From: DATKZH01 sp964475955
GTDB lineage: Bacteria > Planctomycetota > Planctomycetia > Pirellulales > Thermoguttaceae
Assembly: GCA_964475955.1 (NCBI GenBank)
Contig: CAYYZY010000030.1
Location: forward strand, 1-52,733
Length of the DNA stretch: 52,733 nucleotides
Reading direction: 5' to 3'
Shown here: piece by piece, positions 34,037 to 43,306 of the stretch
Position numbering within the stretch: the stretch's first letter is position 1
Layout: each line of letters starts with the position of its first letter
Notes under the pieces: generated by a model
Database searches by the model: none
The model's input: the letters and a program-made list of their open reading frames with translations, nothing else
Told to the model about the DNA's origin: nothing
Translations under genes and position numbers: made by a program

Positions 34037-37000
34037 TCACCCGCCGCGGTTCAGCGCGAACGGCTCGAACAGGCCGTAGCTGATGGTGTCGTAGCCGGCG
34101 CCCGGCGGTGGGCCGGTCTCGGGGCCCCGCTGGAACATGTGCGGCCAGGCCGCGCCGCGCAACGCGCCGGCGTGGTGCGGGCCGAGCGTGTTCTTGAGCG
34201 TGCCGATCACGACGACCTCGATCGTATTCTCGCCCGGCTTGAGCTGCGCGGTCACGTCGCACTCCCAAGGCGCGTGGGCGATGTAGCCGGCCCGCTCGCC
34301 GTTGACGAGCACCTTGGCCACGCTCCCGCGCCAGGCCCCCAGCGACACCACGTACCGGCCCTTCGGCTCGGGCACGTTGAACTTCCGCCGGTAGCCGACG
34401 CCGGAAGCGTAGAACGGCGCTCCCTGGCGGTCCCAGCCGAGCGCGGCCGGGCGCAGCCCGCTGCCGTCGACCACCAGCTCGGCCCCGCGGCCGTCCAGGG
34501 CGCTGGAGGCGGCGTGGATCTTCACGCCGGAGATCGGCTTCGGCTCGCCGTCGCCCCCGGGCGTGCCCTGGAAGCGGACCTCGCTGAGGCCCACGAAGGC
34601 GTTGTCCTCGCCCGTCTCCTTCGTGGGATACTCGAGGCCGCGCTGGTTCGAGAGCACGTCGAACTTGACGAACCGCACGCCTGGGGCTTTCACGTCGAAC
34701 GCCTGGCTCAACCCGGCCGGCGTGCCGTTGGCCCGGGCCAGCTCGAAGGTGCCGACGGGGATCGTGAACGAGTCGGGCTCGCCGGTGGCCGAGCCGGTGA
34801 CGGCCAGCTTCTTGACGCCCCGCTCGGTCAAGTTCACTTCGTTGTAGTTCCAGATTTCGACGGCCCGCAGCTCGTACTTCCGGCCGAGGTCGAAGACGAG
34901 CTCCGGGTCGCGGTCGTTGCCCGGGCCGGCCGGGTCGCGCCCGAAGCCGACGCCGGCGCTGAGCCACATGGTCCCGGAGACGGGGTTATCGTGCGCGAGC
35001 CGCTGCGCGAACCGGAGGGGGCGTTTCGGGCCGATCACGAAGCCCCGCTCGACCGGCTCCAGCGAGAAGTCGCCCAGCACGTAGGCCGGCTCCAACTCGT
35101 GCCAGATCGTAAAGGGCGAGGCCTTGATGGTCACCGCGTTTTCGCCCGGCCGGGCGGCTTCCGTGATATCGATTCGCCCGAACGATTTGTCGAGCCACCA
35201 CTGCCCTTCGGCGGCGGCCACCGGCTTGCCGTTGCAGGTGATCGTGTACAGGTCGGGCCGCTCGATGACGATCGAAAGCGGCTTGGGCACGTCGCCCTCG
35301 ATGGTGAAGCGATAGGTCGCCTCGAAGCCGCTTTCGGGCGGGAACTCCTTGGTGATCAACTGGTCGCGAAGCTGCACGGCCCGCTCCCAGGGGTTGCCGT
35401 CGAGGCCGTGCTTCTGGAAGACGAACTGCGCGGCCTTGAAGAAGTAGAGGTCCTTCTTCGTCTCGCCGCCGGCGGTGACGTCGACGTAGTCGAGCGTCAG
35501 CACGTTCGGCTCCAACCGGCCGATTTCGAGCGGGCCGGCAGGCGGGACCGGCTCGGTTGCGGCCACCGGCGCGTCGCCCGGCTCGCAAGGCTCGTTGGCC
35601 AGGAACAACAGCAGGCTCCCGCACGGCGGCAGCTCGTAGCGGAACTTGACGCCCTCGCCAAGCCGGGCGAACGGATAGCCGGTGATTTCGCCGGTCGCCG
35701 GGCACCACCGTTCGATTCCCCGGGCCTTGGAGGAAATCACGCCGGCCGCCGTGCGGTCGATGCTCGTGTTGACCAGGAAGAGCAGCTCGCCGTCGTCGAG
35801 CCGGCGCCGGTGGTGAAAGAGGATGGCCGAGGAGCGCGGTTTGATGACGAACCCGTCGTCGACGCGCGCGGCCATCAGCGCGGCGGCCAGCGAGAGGTCG
35901 ATCTGCCGCCAGCCGGGCAAGTCGGCCGCGGCCGGGCCGCGATCCGAAGGGCTTCCGTCGACGCACGTCGGCGCCGGCCCGCAGGCCAGCACGGTGCCCC
36001 CCGCGGCCGCGTAGGCCTCGAGGAGGTCCATGGTCTTCGCGTTCAGGTTTTCCGTGTGCGGGGGCAGGACGACGGTGTGGTAGCGCCGCCGGCCCACGAC
36101 GAAGTCGGTCCCGTCGACGGAACCGTGCCGGCCGATGATGTCTTCACATCCAAGATCGAATTCGACCTGCTCCTTGGCCAGCCTGGTGACCATCGCCTGA
36201 AAGCTGCTGCCGATCTCGCCGAGATGCGGGTGGCCCTGGTACATCCAGGTGGTGGTGGTCGGCTCCAGGAGCAGCACGCGGTTGACCTGCTCGCCTTCGG
36301 AGAGGGCCAGCGAGAGGCGCGTGAAGTACTCGGCCATCACGTGGTAGGCCTCCCACCACGGCTCGTGGTAGGAGAACGACTGCGGGTGGTCGCGCTTTCG
36401 GGCGCCGCGGATGGTAACGTAGGAGAGGTGCTCGTCGAGCGTGTTGATGCCCAGCACGTAGAGCCAGTCGCCGATCCGCTTCATGTCCTCGAAGCGAAGG
36501 TCCCAGCCGCCGGCCCCGTACGCCTCGCAGAGCGTGCGATCGCGCCCAAGCTGGTTGGCCACGCTGGAAAGCTCCAGGCACGCGCGCACGTTGCCGAACT
36601 GGGCGTGGACGTCCTCCTTGTACTGGTTCATCAGGCAGTCGATGGCCGGGCGCTGGTGCCAGGCGTACATGGCCATGTTATCGCCGCCGTGCCCGGCGCC
36701 GGGCCAGCCGTGCTCCCAGTAGTGGCCGGTGAACTCCAGGTCGTGCTTCTCGCAGTATTCGTAGCAAAGCTTGCCCCAGCGCTCGATGAACTGTTCCAAC
36801 AGCAGGCAGTAGTAGTTGTGCCGCACCCGCTTCCAGTCGCCCACCGGCTCGACGAGGCAGGGGAGGTGGTCGACCAGATCGTATCCCCAGCGATTCTGGA
36901 ACAGCTCGGGCAGGTGATCCGACCAGTGCAGCCCGCCGGCCGGGGCCAGGTGGGGCTCGTCGGTGAACCAGCCGGGCACGCGTTTGCCGAACTGTTCGCC

Positions 37001-37696
37001 GAAATGGCGGCGGTAGGCCTCCATGGTGATCTCGATGAACTTCTCGGTCACGCCGGGCTTGATCAGGTCGACGTACCACTTGCCGCCGAACCAGCCCCCT
37101 TCCGGGGCAAGCCGGACGACCGTGACCAGGTAGCGGCCCTTGGGCATCTCCTCGCCGGCGCGGACCTTTTCGGTGACGTTCTCGTAGCCGTCCTCGGTGA
37201 CGCGATGGATCGCGAGCACGTCGTCGCCGATCTCCACCTTGCCGGGCTCGGCCCGCGTTACCGGCTCGACCACCAGGCCCTTGCCCCGCGACTCGGGCAT
37301 GGCCTCGGGCACCAGACCGCCGGCGAAACCGGAGGGGTAGGAGTTCTCGTCGTAGATCCAGACGTTCATATCGAGCTTGTCGGCCTCGTCGAGCGCGGCC
37401 TTCCAGAGCCGGAACCAGTCGTCGGCCAGGTAGGGCGTCATCAGGCCGGGCCGGGGGTGGACGAACGCCTGCTTCACTTCCTGCGAGGCCAGGTCGCGGA
37501 GCGTGCCGCGGACCTGCTCCTCGGTGAGCATGTCGTTCCACGTCCAAAGCGGCGCCGACGCATATTCCCGCGGCGGATCGCCGAACAACTCCCGGGCGCG
37601 GCTGGAGTCGTCGGCGGAAGCCAACGGCGGCACGAGCAGTGCGGACCCGATGGCCATCAACAACAAATGGACCATGATGAAGCGCAGGGTTCTCAT
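34037..37696 (-). CDS. Large secreted glycoside hydrolase, GH106-like (alpha-L-rhamnosidase type)
   Basis: A 1219-residue exported protein: signal MRTLRFIMVHLLLMAIGSAL with cleavage near ASADD, then DPPREYASAPLWTWNDMLTE, VKQAFVHPRPGLMTPYLADD, NVWIYDENSYPSGFAGGLVP, GWFTDEPHLAPAGGLHWSD and GHYWEHGWPGAGHGGDNMAM. These are the 'WxWN', 'YDE..wPSG' and 'tDEp' features of GH106 and related families; the domain continues through YLVTVVRLAPEGG. The C-terminal third has jelly-roll sugar-binding domains (GRYVVSLGAWRGSVAKVLVN). ATG 37696 has GAGAGGAA 7 nt upstream. A REP-like hairpin lies 26 nt upstream. Exact specificity is inferred. Confidence 0.85.
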   Translation of the reverse strand: MRTLRFIMVHLLLMAIGSALLVPPLASADDSSRARELFGDPPREYASAPLWTWNDMLTEEQVRGTLRDLASQEVKQAFVHPRPGLMTPYLADDWFRLWKAALDEADKLDMNVWIYDENSYPSGFAGGLVPEAMPESRGKGLVVEPVTRAEPGKVEIGDDVLAIHRVTEDGYENVTEKVRAGEEMPKGRYLVTVVRLAPEGGWFGGKWYVDLIKPGVTEKFIEITMEAYRRHFGEQFGKRVPGWFTDEPHLAPAGGLHWSDHLPELFQNRWGYDLVDHLPCLVEPVGDWKRVRHNYYCLLLEQFIERWGKLCYEYCEKHDLEFTGHYWEHGWPGAGHGGDNMAMYAWHQRPAIDCLMNQYKEDVHAQFGNVRACLELSSVANQLGRDRTLCEAYGAGGWDLRFEDMKRIGDWLYVLGINTLDEHLSYVTIRGARKRDHPQSFSYHEPWWEAYHVMAEYFTRLSLALSEGEQVNRVLLLEPTTTTWMYQGHPHLGEIGSSFQAMVTRLAKEQVEFDLGCEDIIGRHGSVDGTDFVVGRRRYHTVVLPPHTENLNAKTMDLLEAYAAAGGTVLACGPAPTCVDGSPSDRGPAAADLPGWRQIDLSLAAALMAARVDDGFVIKPRSSAILFHHRRRLDDGELLFLVNTSIDRTAAGVISSKARGIERWCPATGEITGYPFARLGEGVKFRYELPPCGSLLLFLANEPCEPGDAPVAATEPVPPAGPLEIGRLEPNVLTLDYVDVTAGGETKKDLYFFKAAQFVFQKHGLDGNPWERAVQLRDQLITKEFPPESGFEATYRFTIEGDVPKPLSIVIERPDLYTITCNGKPVAAAEGQWWLDKSFGRIDITEAARPGENAVTIKASPFTIWHELEPAYVLGDFSLEPVERGFVIGPKRPLRFAQRLAHDNPVSGTMWLSAGVGFGRDPAGPGNDRDPELVFDLGRKYELRAVEIWNYNEVNLTERGVKKLAVTGSATGEPDSFTIPVGTFELARANGTPAGLSQAFDVKAPGVRFVKFDVLSNQRGLEYPTKETGEDNAFVGLSEVRFQGTPGGDGEPKPISGVKIHAASSALDGRGAELVVDGSGLRPAALGWDRQGAPFYASGVGYRRKFNVPEPKGRYVVSLGAWRGSVAKVLVNGERAGYIAHAPWECDVTAQLKPGENTIEVVVIGTLKNTLGPHHAGALRGAAWPHMFQRGPETGPPPGAGYDTISYGLFEPFALNRGG

Positions 37697-37722
37697 TGTG
37701 TGTTCCTCTCAGAGAGTGCGAT

Positions 37723-37814
37723 GGAAAATGGGGTCGGGTCTCATTTGTTGAAGGCTCACCATGTGTCCAACACGCTCCGCTCGTCGCGACAAATGAGACC
37801 CGACCCCATTTTCC
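37723..37814. repeat. REP-like palindromic element, copy A
   Basis: A 92-bp element with perfect 26-bp terminal inverted repeats: left arm starts GGAAAATGGGGTCGGGTCTC (37723-37748), right arm ends GAGACCCGACCCCATTTTCC (37789-37814). The central part keeps CTCACCATGTG and GTCGCGAC, also seen in copy B. It lies between the esterase and the GH106 gene, 26 nt before the GH106 start. The arms resemble the ATGGGGTC-type palindromes of REP elements. Confidence 0.85.
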
Positions 37815-37960
37815 TCAAGCCGAACACGGGCTGCAAGGCGCCGGCGTCGGGGGGAAGCCCGAAGAAAGAACAGCCGGAAAGCGGCGACGAGTCGCCGCCG
37901 TCCAGAGGGCGGGTGCATGGGGGATCGGGGTAGTCACTGGTGGGTAGCCGGCGGTTCCAC

Positions 37961-39571
37961 CTAGTCCGCCCGGCCGCCCAGAAAGCGGTCAACCAGGGGG
38001 TAGGCCATCTCGCCGTGCCACTCGTGGCCGGCGGGCCAAGTGTCCTGGGTGCACGCTGCCTCCGCGCCGAACACCGCGTAGCCGGCACGGATCCGCCGGT
38101 ACCCCTCGCGGCTGTGAGCGATCGGGAAGCACGGGTCGAACTCGGCGCTCTCGAACAGCACGGGCCGCGGGGCGATGAGCAGGTGGACTTCGCATACGTC
38201 CATCAGCTCCACGAAGCCGGGCAGCTCCCAGCACGCGCAGTTGGGAACCGAGAAGACGCCCTCGGTCGTGCACATCCACCCGCTCACCACGGCCACGCGC
38301 AGGCGCGGGTCGCAGGCCGCGATCCACATGGTCCACTCGCCGCCCATCGACAGGCCGGCGACGCCGATGCGGTCGGCGGCGACCTCGGGCCGCGACGCCA
38401 GCACGTCGACGCAACGGAATAGGTCCCAGAGCATCATCGCGCAGTACTCGCGGTGCGGAAACGACGGGGCCAGCACCACGTAGCCGCCCCGGGCGAAATG
38501 GTCGGCGAAGCCGTGGTAGATGCTCTTCGGGTCGAACACCTTCTCCGCCGAGCTGCCGTGCCCGTGGAGGCACAGCATGGCCGGGAACGGCCCCTTGCCC
38601 TCCGGCACCGCGAAGAGGCAAGGGTAACGCGTTCCATCCTTCGCGTTGCCCTGGAACGACGCCTCGTGGAGCGTGTAGGCCCCGCAGTCCTTCGGATCCT
38701 CAAGGCGGAAGTCGAGCGGCACCTCGTCGGCCGAATAGCGCGGCTGCCGGGCTTCGACGAGTTCGAACAGCCTCGCCCGGGCGCGCGCTTGCCACGCCCG
38801 GGCCTCGGCAGGGGTGGTCGCCGTGAAGGGCAGCTCGTAGCTCGCAGGCACGGGGCCCTTGACCTCGGGCATGGGGTCCCGCGTCTTGAGGAGTTCATCC
38901 GGCCTGAGCGCCCGAAGGGTGATGCGGACCTCGTCGAGGCAGCCGCCAAAAGGGCGGGGGCCGTCGGTCGCGTAGCGGTCGGCGTTGCCGATCTTGAGGT
39001 GGGCGGCGTCTTCGGTGAAGATGCCCGGCACGGCGCGCCGGGTCGCGGCGACCTCACGCCCGTTGACGTAGATCCGGCTCGTGTCGCCCTCGCTTACGGC
39101 CGCCACGTGATACCACTGGCCGGTTCGGATCAGCCGCGGCGGGGTTTCGAGCTTGTTGCCGGCGTGGAAGCGGCCGTCGGGCGAGACGTCGAACCGCAGC
39201 CCGCCGTTGGCCAGCAGGACGAAAGCCCAAGAGCGGTCGTCGCCCTGCTCGTTCCAGTCGGCCGCGACGGCGTCGTACCGGGGCCGCCGGGCGGGCTTGA
39301 CGAACGCCTCGACGGTGAACTCAGTCGAACTCACGCGCGTGTCCGTGCCGTAGTCGACGCAGGTCGCAGGCCGGCCGTCGAACACGGCCGCGTGCCGGTT
39401 GGGTACATCGAGGCCGCCGTAGCCGACCACCTCCCCGGTGAAGCCCACCTGGCCGGCGACTTCCCCCGCGACCGTCCCCTCGAACCGCTCGTAGACCAGC
39501 GGGTCAGCGGAGGCGGCCCGGGCCAGTGCAATCACGGCAAACCCGAGCAGGAACAGGCGAAAACGTCTCAT
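37961..39571 (-). CDS. Secreted LamG-domain plus alpha/beta-hydrolase (acetyl-esterase-like)
   Basis: A 536-residue exported protein: signal MRRFRLFLLGFAVIALARAA, LamG/concanavalin-like domain (about 25-215; EFTVEAFVKPARRPRYDAVA, GQWYHVAAVSEGDTSRIYVN, GCLDEVRITLRALRPDELLK), then an alpha/beta-hydrolase (about 290-530) with PFPAMLCLHGHGSSAEKVFD, nucleophile GVAGLSMGGEWTMWIA, Asp near APRPVLFESAEFDPCFP and His in WPAGHEWHGEMAYPL. Planctomycete esterases of this layout are thought to deacylate polysaccharides. Start near 39571 with GAGAGG upstream; my own base count is uncertain by 1 nt there. A REP-like hairpin lies 19 nt upstream. Confidence 0.88.
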   Translation of the reverse strand: MRRFRLFLLGFAVIALARAASADPLVYERFEGTVAGEVAGQVGFTGEVVGYGGLDVPNRHAAVFDGRPATCVDYGTDTRVSSTEFTVEAFVKPARRPRYDAVAADWNEQGDDRSWAFVLLANGGLRFDVSPDGRFHAGNKLETPPRLIRTGQWYHVAAVSEGDTSRIYVNGREVAATRRAVPGIFTEDAAHLKIGNADRYATDGPRPFGGCLDEVRITLRALRPDELLKTRDPMPEVKGPVPASYELPFTATTPAEARAWQARARARLFELVEARQPRYSADEVPLDFRLEDPKDCGAYTLHEASFQGNAKDGTRYPCLFAVPEGKGPFPAMLCLHGHGSSAEKVFDPKSIYHGFADHFARGGYVVLAPSFPHREYCAMMLWDLFRCVDVLASRPEVAADRIGVAGLSMGGEWTMWIAACDPRLRVAVVSGWMCTTEGVFSVPNCACWELPGFVELMDVCEVHLLIAPRPVLFESAEFDPCFPIAHSREGYRRIRAGYAVFGAEAACTQDTWPAGHEWHGEMAYPLVDRFLGGRAD

Positions 39572-39590
39572 GGTCTCTCCTCTCACGCTG

Positions 39591-39680
39591 GGAAATGGGG
39601 TCGGGTCTCATTTGTTGACGTCTCACCATGTGCGCAGTACGCTCCCACCGTCGCGACAAATGAGACCCGACCCATTCTCC
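39591..39680. repeat. REP-like palindromic element, copy B
   Basis: A 90-bp second copy of the 37.72 kb element: left arm GGAAATGGGGTCGGGTCTCA, then TTTGT; right arm ACAAATGAGACCCGACCCAT, then TCTCC. Arms are slightly degenerate. The internal CTCACCATGTG and GTCGCGACAAATGAG are shared with copy A. It occupies most of the 154-bp divergent spacer between the esterase and GH36 genes, so promoters for one or both must lie within or beside it. Coordinates are uncertain by 1 nt. Confidence 0.8.
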
Positions 39681-39725
39681 AGCATTCTGCCGGCCGGGGG
39701 AAAACGCTGTCAAGAGGGGAAGCCG

Positions 39726-42362
39726 ATGTCAGTGCCATGCTACGAATGCCCTAGGCGAAGCGGAAGCGGCACGGGCCGCGCGGCGTGGAGCCCGCGCCTG
39801 ACGGCGCTCGCCGTGCTCATGCTCGCCGGCGCAGCCCGGTGCGCTCCGCCGGGCGATGCTGCGGACGTCGATCATCGCGCCGCGATTCGGCGAGTCCACG
39901 GTTGGGCCGAGCGTGCTTTCGCCAAGCCGGAGGCCGCCAGGCCACAGCCGACCGCCCCGCCCGGCGACTCGCTCATCGTGCTTCGCAGAAGCCACAAGGT
40001 GCTCGCCGGCCGCACCGTCTGGGAGGGGCCGTTGCGGCTTGGGGATCGGCAGTACGAGCACGGCCTCTACATGGACGCCCCGGCGGCCGTGCGCGTGCGC
40101 CTGGTGCGCCCCGCCGTCCGCTTCACCGCGACCGTGGGGATCGACAACAACCCCAGCACGCGGGGCAACCCGGGCGCGGGCTCCGCGCGGTTCCACGTAG
40201 CCGTCGAGGGGCGTAGGGTCTTTTCTATCCCCGTGTTGAAGCTGGAAAGCAAGCCGGTCGAAGTCGACGTGCCGCTGGCCAAGTGCCGTGAGTTCGTCTT
40301 GGAGGTCGACGACGGGGGCAACGGCCGGGGCTGGGACCAATGCACCTGGGCCGACGCCGCCGTGGAGCTCGCCGACGGCTCGCGCCGCTTTCTCGACGAA
40401 CTGCCTCTCGAAGCCCGCCGCACCCGGCGCACGGCCGCGCCGTTCTCGTTCACTTGCGGCGGCATATCCTCGGAGAAGCTGCTTCCGGGGTGGGACTACT
40501 CGGTCGAGTCGCAAGGGCAGGGGGGGCGGCGCGCGATCGCCTGCCAGTGCCCAGAGACCGGCCTCCGCCTGGAGTGCCGCCTGGCGACCTACGCCGACGC
40601 GGCGGCCGTCGACTGGGTTTTCTACCTCAGCAACGAAGGCACGGCCGACACGCCGGTCGTCGAGGGCTTCCTGCCGTTGGACGCCACGCTGCTGGAGGCC
40701 GTCCCGGGCGAGCCGGTCACGCTCCGCTGGTCGAACGGCGACGGCTGCGCGCCCGACTCGTTCCTGCCGCACGACGAGCCGCTGGCCGAGGGCACCGTGC
40801 GGCAGTTCGCGCCGAGCGGGGGGCGGTCGTCGAACGGTGCAGGGCAGGGGGCCATGCCGTTTTTCAACTGCTTTACGCCCGAAGGGGGCTGGGTCGTGGC
40901 CGTCGGCTGGTCGGGCCAGTGGATCGCCGAGTTCGCGCGCGAGGCCGACGGCAGCCTGACGGCCGGGGCCGGCATGGCGACCACCCACTTCCGACTCCGG
41001 CCGGGCGAGCGCGTGCGCACGCCGCGGGTCGTCCTGCTCCGCTACCAGGGCGAGGCGATCCGCGGACACAACCGGTTCCGGCGACTGATGCTGAAACACT
41101 ATGTGCCGCGGCGCGACGGCCGGCCAATCGCCCCGCCCGTGGCTCACAACACGGCGGCCACCGTCTACCGCAGCGGCCGGGAGGCGACCGGGGCGAACCA
41201 GTTGGCGATCGTTCGCCGGGCGGCCGAACTGGGATGCGAGGCTTACTGGATGGACGCCTACTGGTATCCGCGGCCCTGGCACACGAACGTCGGCAACTGG
41301 TTTCCCCGGCCCGGCGACTTCCCCCGGGGCCTCCGCCCCCTGGCCGACGCGGCCCACGCCGCGGGCATGGAGTTCGTCCTCTGGTTCGAGCCGGAACGGG
41401 TGTTCCCCGGCACCGAGTTCGATCGCCGTCACGCCGAGTTCTTGTTAAAGCTCGGCGAGGACGGCAATCGCCTGTTCAACCTGGGCGACCCGGCGGCCCG
41501 GCGGTTTCTGACCGACTTCCTCGACGAGCGGATCAAGCGATGGAAGGTCGACGTCTACCGGAACGACTTCAACGTCGACCCGCTCCCCTTCTGGCAGCCC
41601 GCCGATCACGCCGACCGCCAGGGCGTCGCCGAGATGCGATACGTCGAGGGGTTGTATACCATGTGGTCGGAGCTGGTGCGCCGCAACCCGGGCCTCCGCA
41701 TCGACAACTGCGCCAGCGGCGGCCGGCGCATCGACCTGGAAACCTGCTCCCTCTCCTGGCCGCTGTGGCGGAGCGACCTGAACGACATCGGCGAGGGGCT
41801 CAAGGGCGAATCGTACTGGCCCCGGATGGCCCGGGCCGACCAGGTCCACGTGGCGGGGCTGGCCCTCTATCTCCCCTTCCAGTCGGGCCCGGTCTGGGAC
41901 ATGCACCCGTACAGCTTCCGAAGCGCGATGACCTCGAGCGTCGTCCTCTACGAGCGGATCCTGCACGACTCGTTCCCCGCAGAACTCGCCAAGCAGGGGA
42001 TCGCCGAGCTCAAAGAGCTGCGTCCCCTTTTCCTGGGCGACTTCTACCCGCTCTTGCCGCTGACGACGAGCCAGGCGGACTGGTACGCCTACCAGCTCGA
42101 CCGCCCCGACCTGGGCCAAGGCTGCGCCCTCTTCTTCCGCCGCCCGGAAGCACCGGAGTCGTCGTGCCAGGTGCAGCTTTCCCAGATCGACCCCGCGGCC
42201 ACGTACCGCGTCACACTCACCGGCGAGACGTACGCCGAAGGCCAGCCCCACGAACTACCCGGCCGGGAGCTCCAGCGGCGGGTGATCGAGATCCCGACAG
42301 GGCCGGGCTCGGCGCTATTGCGGTATGCAAGGGTTGGCAAGGATGGTTGCGCGTCCCCGTAG
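39726..42362 (+). CDS. Secreted GH36-like glycoside hydrolase with NPCBM domain (alpha-galactosidase type)
   Basis: An 878-residue protein: signal RLTALAVLMLAGAARCAPP, NPCBM/NEW2 carbohydrate-binding domain (about 85-215; LGDRQYEHGLYMDAPAAVRV, FTATVGIDNNPSTRGNPGAG), N-terminal beta-sandwich, and a (beta/alpha)8 barrel with CEAYWMDAYWYPRPWHTNVG, FVLWFEPERVFPGTEF, VDVYRNDFNVDP (predicted nucleophile Asp614), IDNCASGGRRIDLETCSLSW and WRSDLNDIGEGL (predicted acid/base Asp684). This layout is that of GH36-like alpha-galactosidases. ATG 39726 has AGGGGAA 5 nt upstream; a longer frame reaching 39570 would only translate the REP element. A GGGCAGGG site encodes the NGAGQGAMP segment. Confidence 0.88.
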   Translation: MSVPCYECPRRSGSGTGRAAWSPRLTALAVLMLAGAARCAPPGDAADVDHRAAIRRVHGWAERAFAKPEAARPQPTAPPGDSLIVLRRSHKVLAGRTVWEGPLRLGDRQYEHGLYMDAPAAVRVRLVRPAVRFTATVGIDNNPSTRGNPGAGSARFHVAVEGRRVFSIPVLKLESKPVEVDVPLAKCREFVLEVDDGGNGRGWDQCTWADAAVELADGSRRFLDELPLEARRTRRTAAPFSFTCGGISSEKLLPGWDYSVESQGQGGRRAIACQCPETGLRLECRLATYADAAAVDWVFYLSNEGTADTPVVEGFLPLDATLLEAVPGEPVTLRWSNGDGCAPDSFLPHDEPLAEGTVRQFAPSGGRSSNGAGQGAMPFFNCFTPEGGWVVAVGWSGQWIAEFAREADGSLTAGAGMATTHFRLRPGERVRTPRVVLLRYQGEAIRGHNRFRRLMLKHYVPRRDGRPIAPPVAHNTAATVYRSGREATGANQLAIVRRAAELGCEAYWMDAYWYPRPWHTNVGNWFPRPGDFPRGLRPLADAAHAAGMEFVLWFEPERVFPGTEFDRRHAEFLLKLGEDGNRLFNLGDPAARRFLTDFLDERIKRWKVDVYRNDFNVDPLPFWQPADHADRQGVAEMRYVEGLYTMWSELVRRNPGLRIDNCASGGRRIDLETCSLSWPLWRSDLNDIGEGLKGESYWPRMARADQVHVAGLALYLPFQSGPVWDMHPYSFRSAMTSSVVLYERILHDSFPAELAKQGIAELKELRPLFLGDFYPLLPLTTSQADWYAYQLDRPDLGQGCALFFRRPEAPESSCQVQLSQIDPAATYRVTLTGETYAEGQPHELPGRELQRRVIEIPTGPGSALLRYARVGKDGCASP

Positions 42363-42573
42363 TAGGCACGCGCTGGGCGCCCGTCGCAGGGCGGTCTGGG
42401 CCCCGAGGGAGACGAATGGCGAGCTGGAGCGCACCGAGGCGCCGCGGTAGAATGAATGGGGTGCGATGTGGAGCCTCGTCACGGCTTCTTCGGCGGACGG
42501 CGCGAGGGCCCGCCGCGCGTGGCCACCCGCCGTCACCCGGGTACGAGCAAACACAGGAGAAGGAGTAGCGCGC

Positions 42574-42831
42574 GTGGCCTATCAGTTGCCTTTGGATATT
42601 GAACAGCGAGTCCGGGCTCAAATCGAGAGTGGCCGTTTTGCGACCGAGGCCGACGTGCTTCGCGAGGCGATCGACACGTTGGAGAAACGGCAACGCGGAC
42701 TGGAGACGCTTCGGCACATGGTGCGCGAAGCCGAAGAAGATATCGCCGCGGGGCGTGTCGGCCCGTTCCATCCCGACGAAACCAAGAGGGCCGTCAGGCA
42801 ACGACTGGAAGCACACGGGACCGGTGAGTAA
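42574..42831 (+). CDS. Antitoxin of a type II toxin-antitoxin pair (CopG/ParD-like)
   Basis: An 85-residue protein starting at GTG 42574, 9 nt after AAGGAG. The first 45 residues (AYQLPLDIEQRVRAQIESGR, FATEADVLREAIDTLEKRQR) fit the ribbon-helix-helix ParD pattern with the 'v....sGrfas.sevlReair.le' signature. The C-terminus (HMVREAEEDIAAGRVGPFHP) would wrap the toxin. It overlaps the toxin start by 1 nt (TAATG). Expected to neutralise the toxin and autorepress the operon. Confidence 0.85.
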   Translation: MAYQLPLDIEQRVRAQIESGRFATEADVLREAIDTLEKRQRGLETLRHMVREAEEDIAAGRVGPFHPDETKRAVRQRLEAHGTGE

Positions 42832-43139
42832 TGCCCTCCGCCCGACGTTCGGAAGCCGCGGAACGGGATTTGCAGGACATCGCGTTTCGCATCGCCTTCC
42901 ACGAGCAGCGTCCACTCACGGCAGACCGAATGGTCGACGAGTTGGTTGGCCAGGCGGAGAGACTCGCAGAGCTCTCGACGAACGCCATCTTGGGCACGCC
43001 GGCCCCCGAACTCGGCGACGGCGTGCGGCTGTTTGCTCACAAGCGATGGGTGATCGTCTTCCGCTATCAACCGCACGGCATCGACATCCTGCGATTCGTG
43101 GACGGCAGTCAAGACTACCTGTCTTGGAAGCTGGGCTGA
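42831..43139 (+). CDS. Toxin of a type II toxin-antitoxin pair (RelE/ParE family)
   Basis: A 102-residue protein: SEAAERDLQDIAFRIAFHEQ, ADRMVDELVGQAERLAELST, then strand segments RLFAHKRWVIVFRYQPHGID and ILRFVDGSQDYLSWKLG. The order helix-helix-beta sheet with a final 'v.gs.D' is ParE/RelE-like. The mode (gyrase poison or mRNA interferase) cannot be told; pairing with a ParD-like antitoxin suggests ParE. Translationally coupled to the antitoxin. Confidence 0.85.
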   Translation: MPSARRSEAAERDLQDIAFRIAFHEQRPLTADRMVDELVGQAERLAELSTNAILGTPAPELGDGVRLFAHKRWVIVFRYQPHGIDILRFVDGSQDYLSWKLG

Positions 43140-43198
43140 CTGCCAGGAACCCGCGATTGACCAGAGGGCGGGTTTAGTTCCGCTTGTGTTCCATCTTC

Positions 43199-43245
43199 GT
43201 ACGCCGAAGGCGTTCAATATGCTAGCCCAGGGCGAAGACCTGGGA
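43199..43245. repeat. Dispersed-repeat-like hairpin (CGCCGAAGGCGTTCAATATG / CCCAGG..CCTGGG)
   Basis: TACGCCGAAGGCGTTCAATA, TGCTAGCCCAGGGCGAAGAC and CTGGG contain two small hairpins (CGCCGAAGGCG; CCCAGG-GCGAAGA-CCTGGG). I associate the sequence with a repeat common in planctomycete intergenic regions. It sits in the 167-bp gap between convergent toxin and aminotransferase genes, a plausible bidirectional terminator site. Confidence 0.45.
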
Positions 43246-43306
43246 CATCCCGAAGCATGACCCACGCGCGCCACGGGTTGGCAACGACAGACAAGCATGA
43301 CCGCGG

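Noticed and set aside
33977..37933. Very long open frame (over 1300 codons) on the plus strand opposite the GH106 gene
   Set aside because: It is the GC-rich antisense shadow of a clearly recognisable glycosidase, with Arg/His/Val-rich low-complexity translation and no motif. Its length reflects third-position GC bias.
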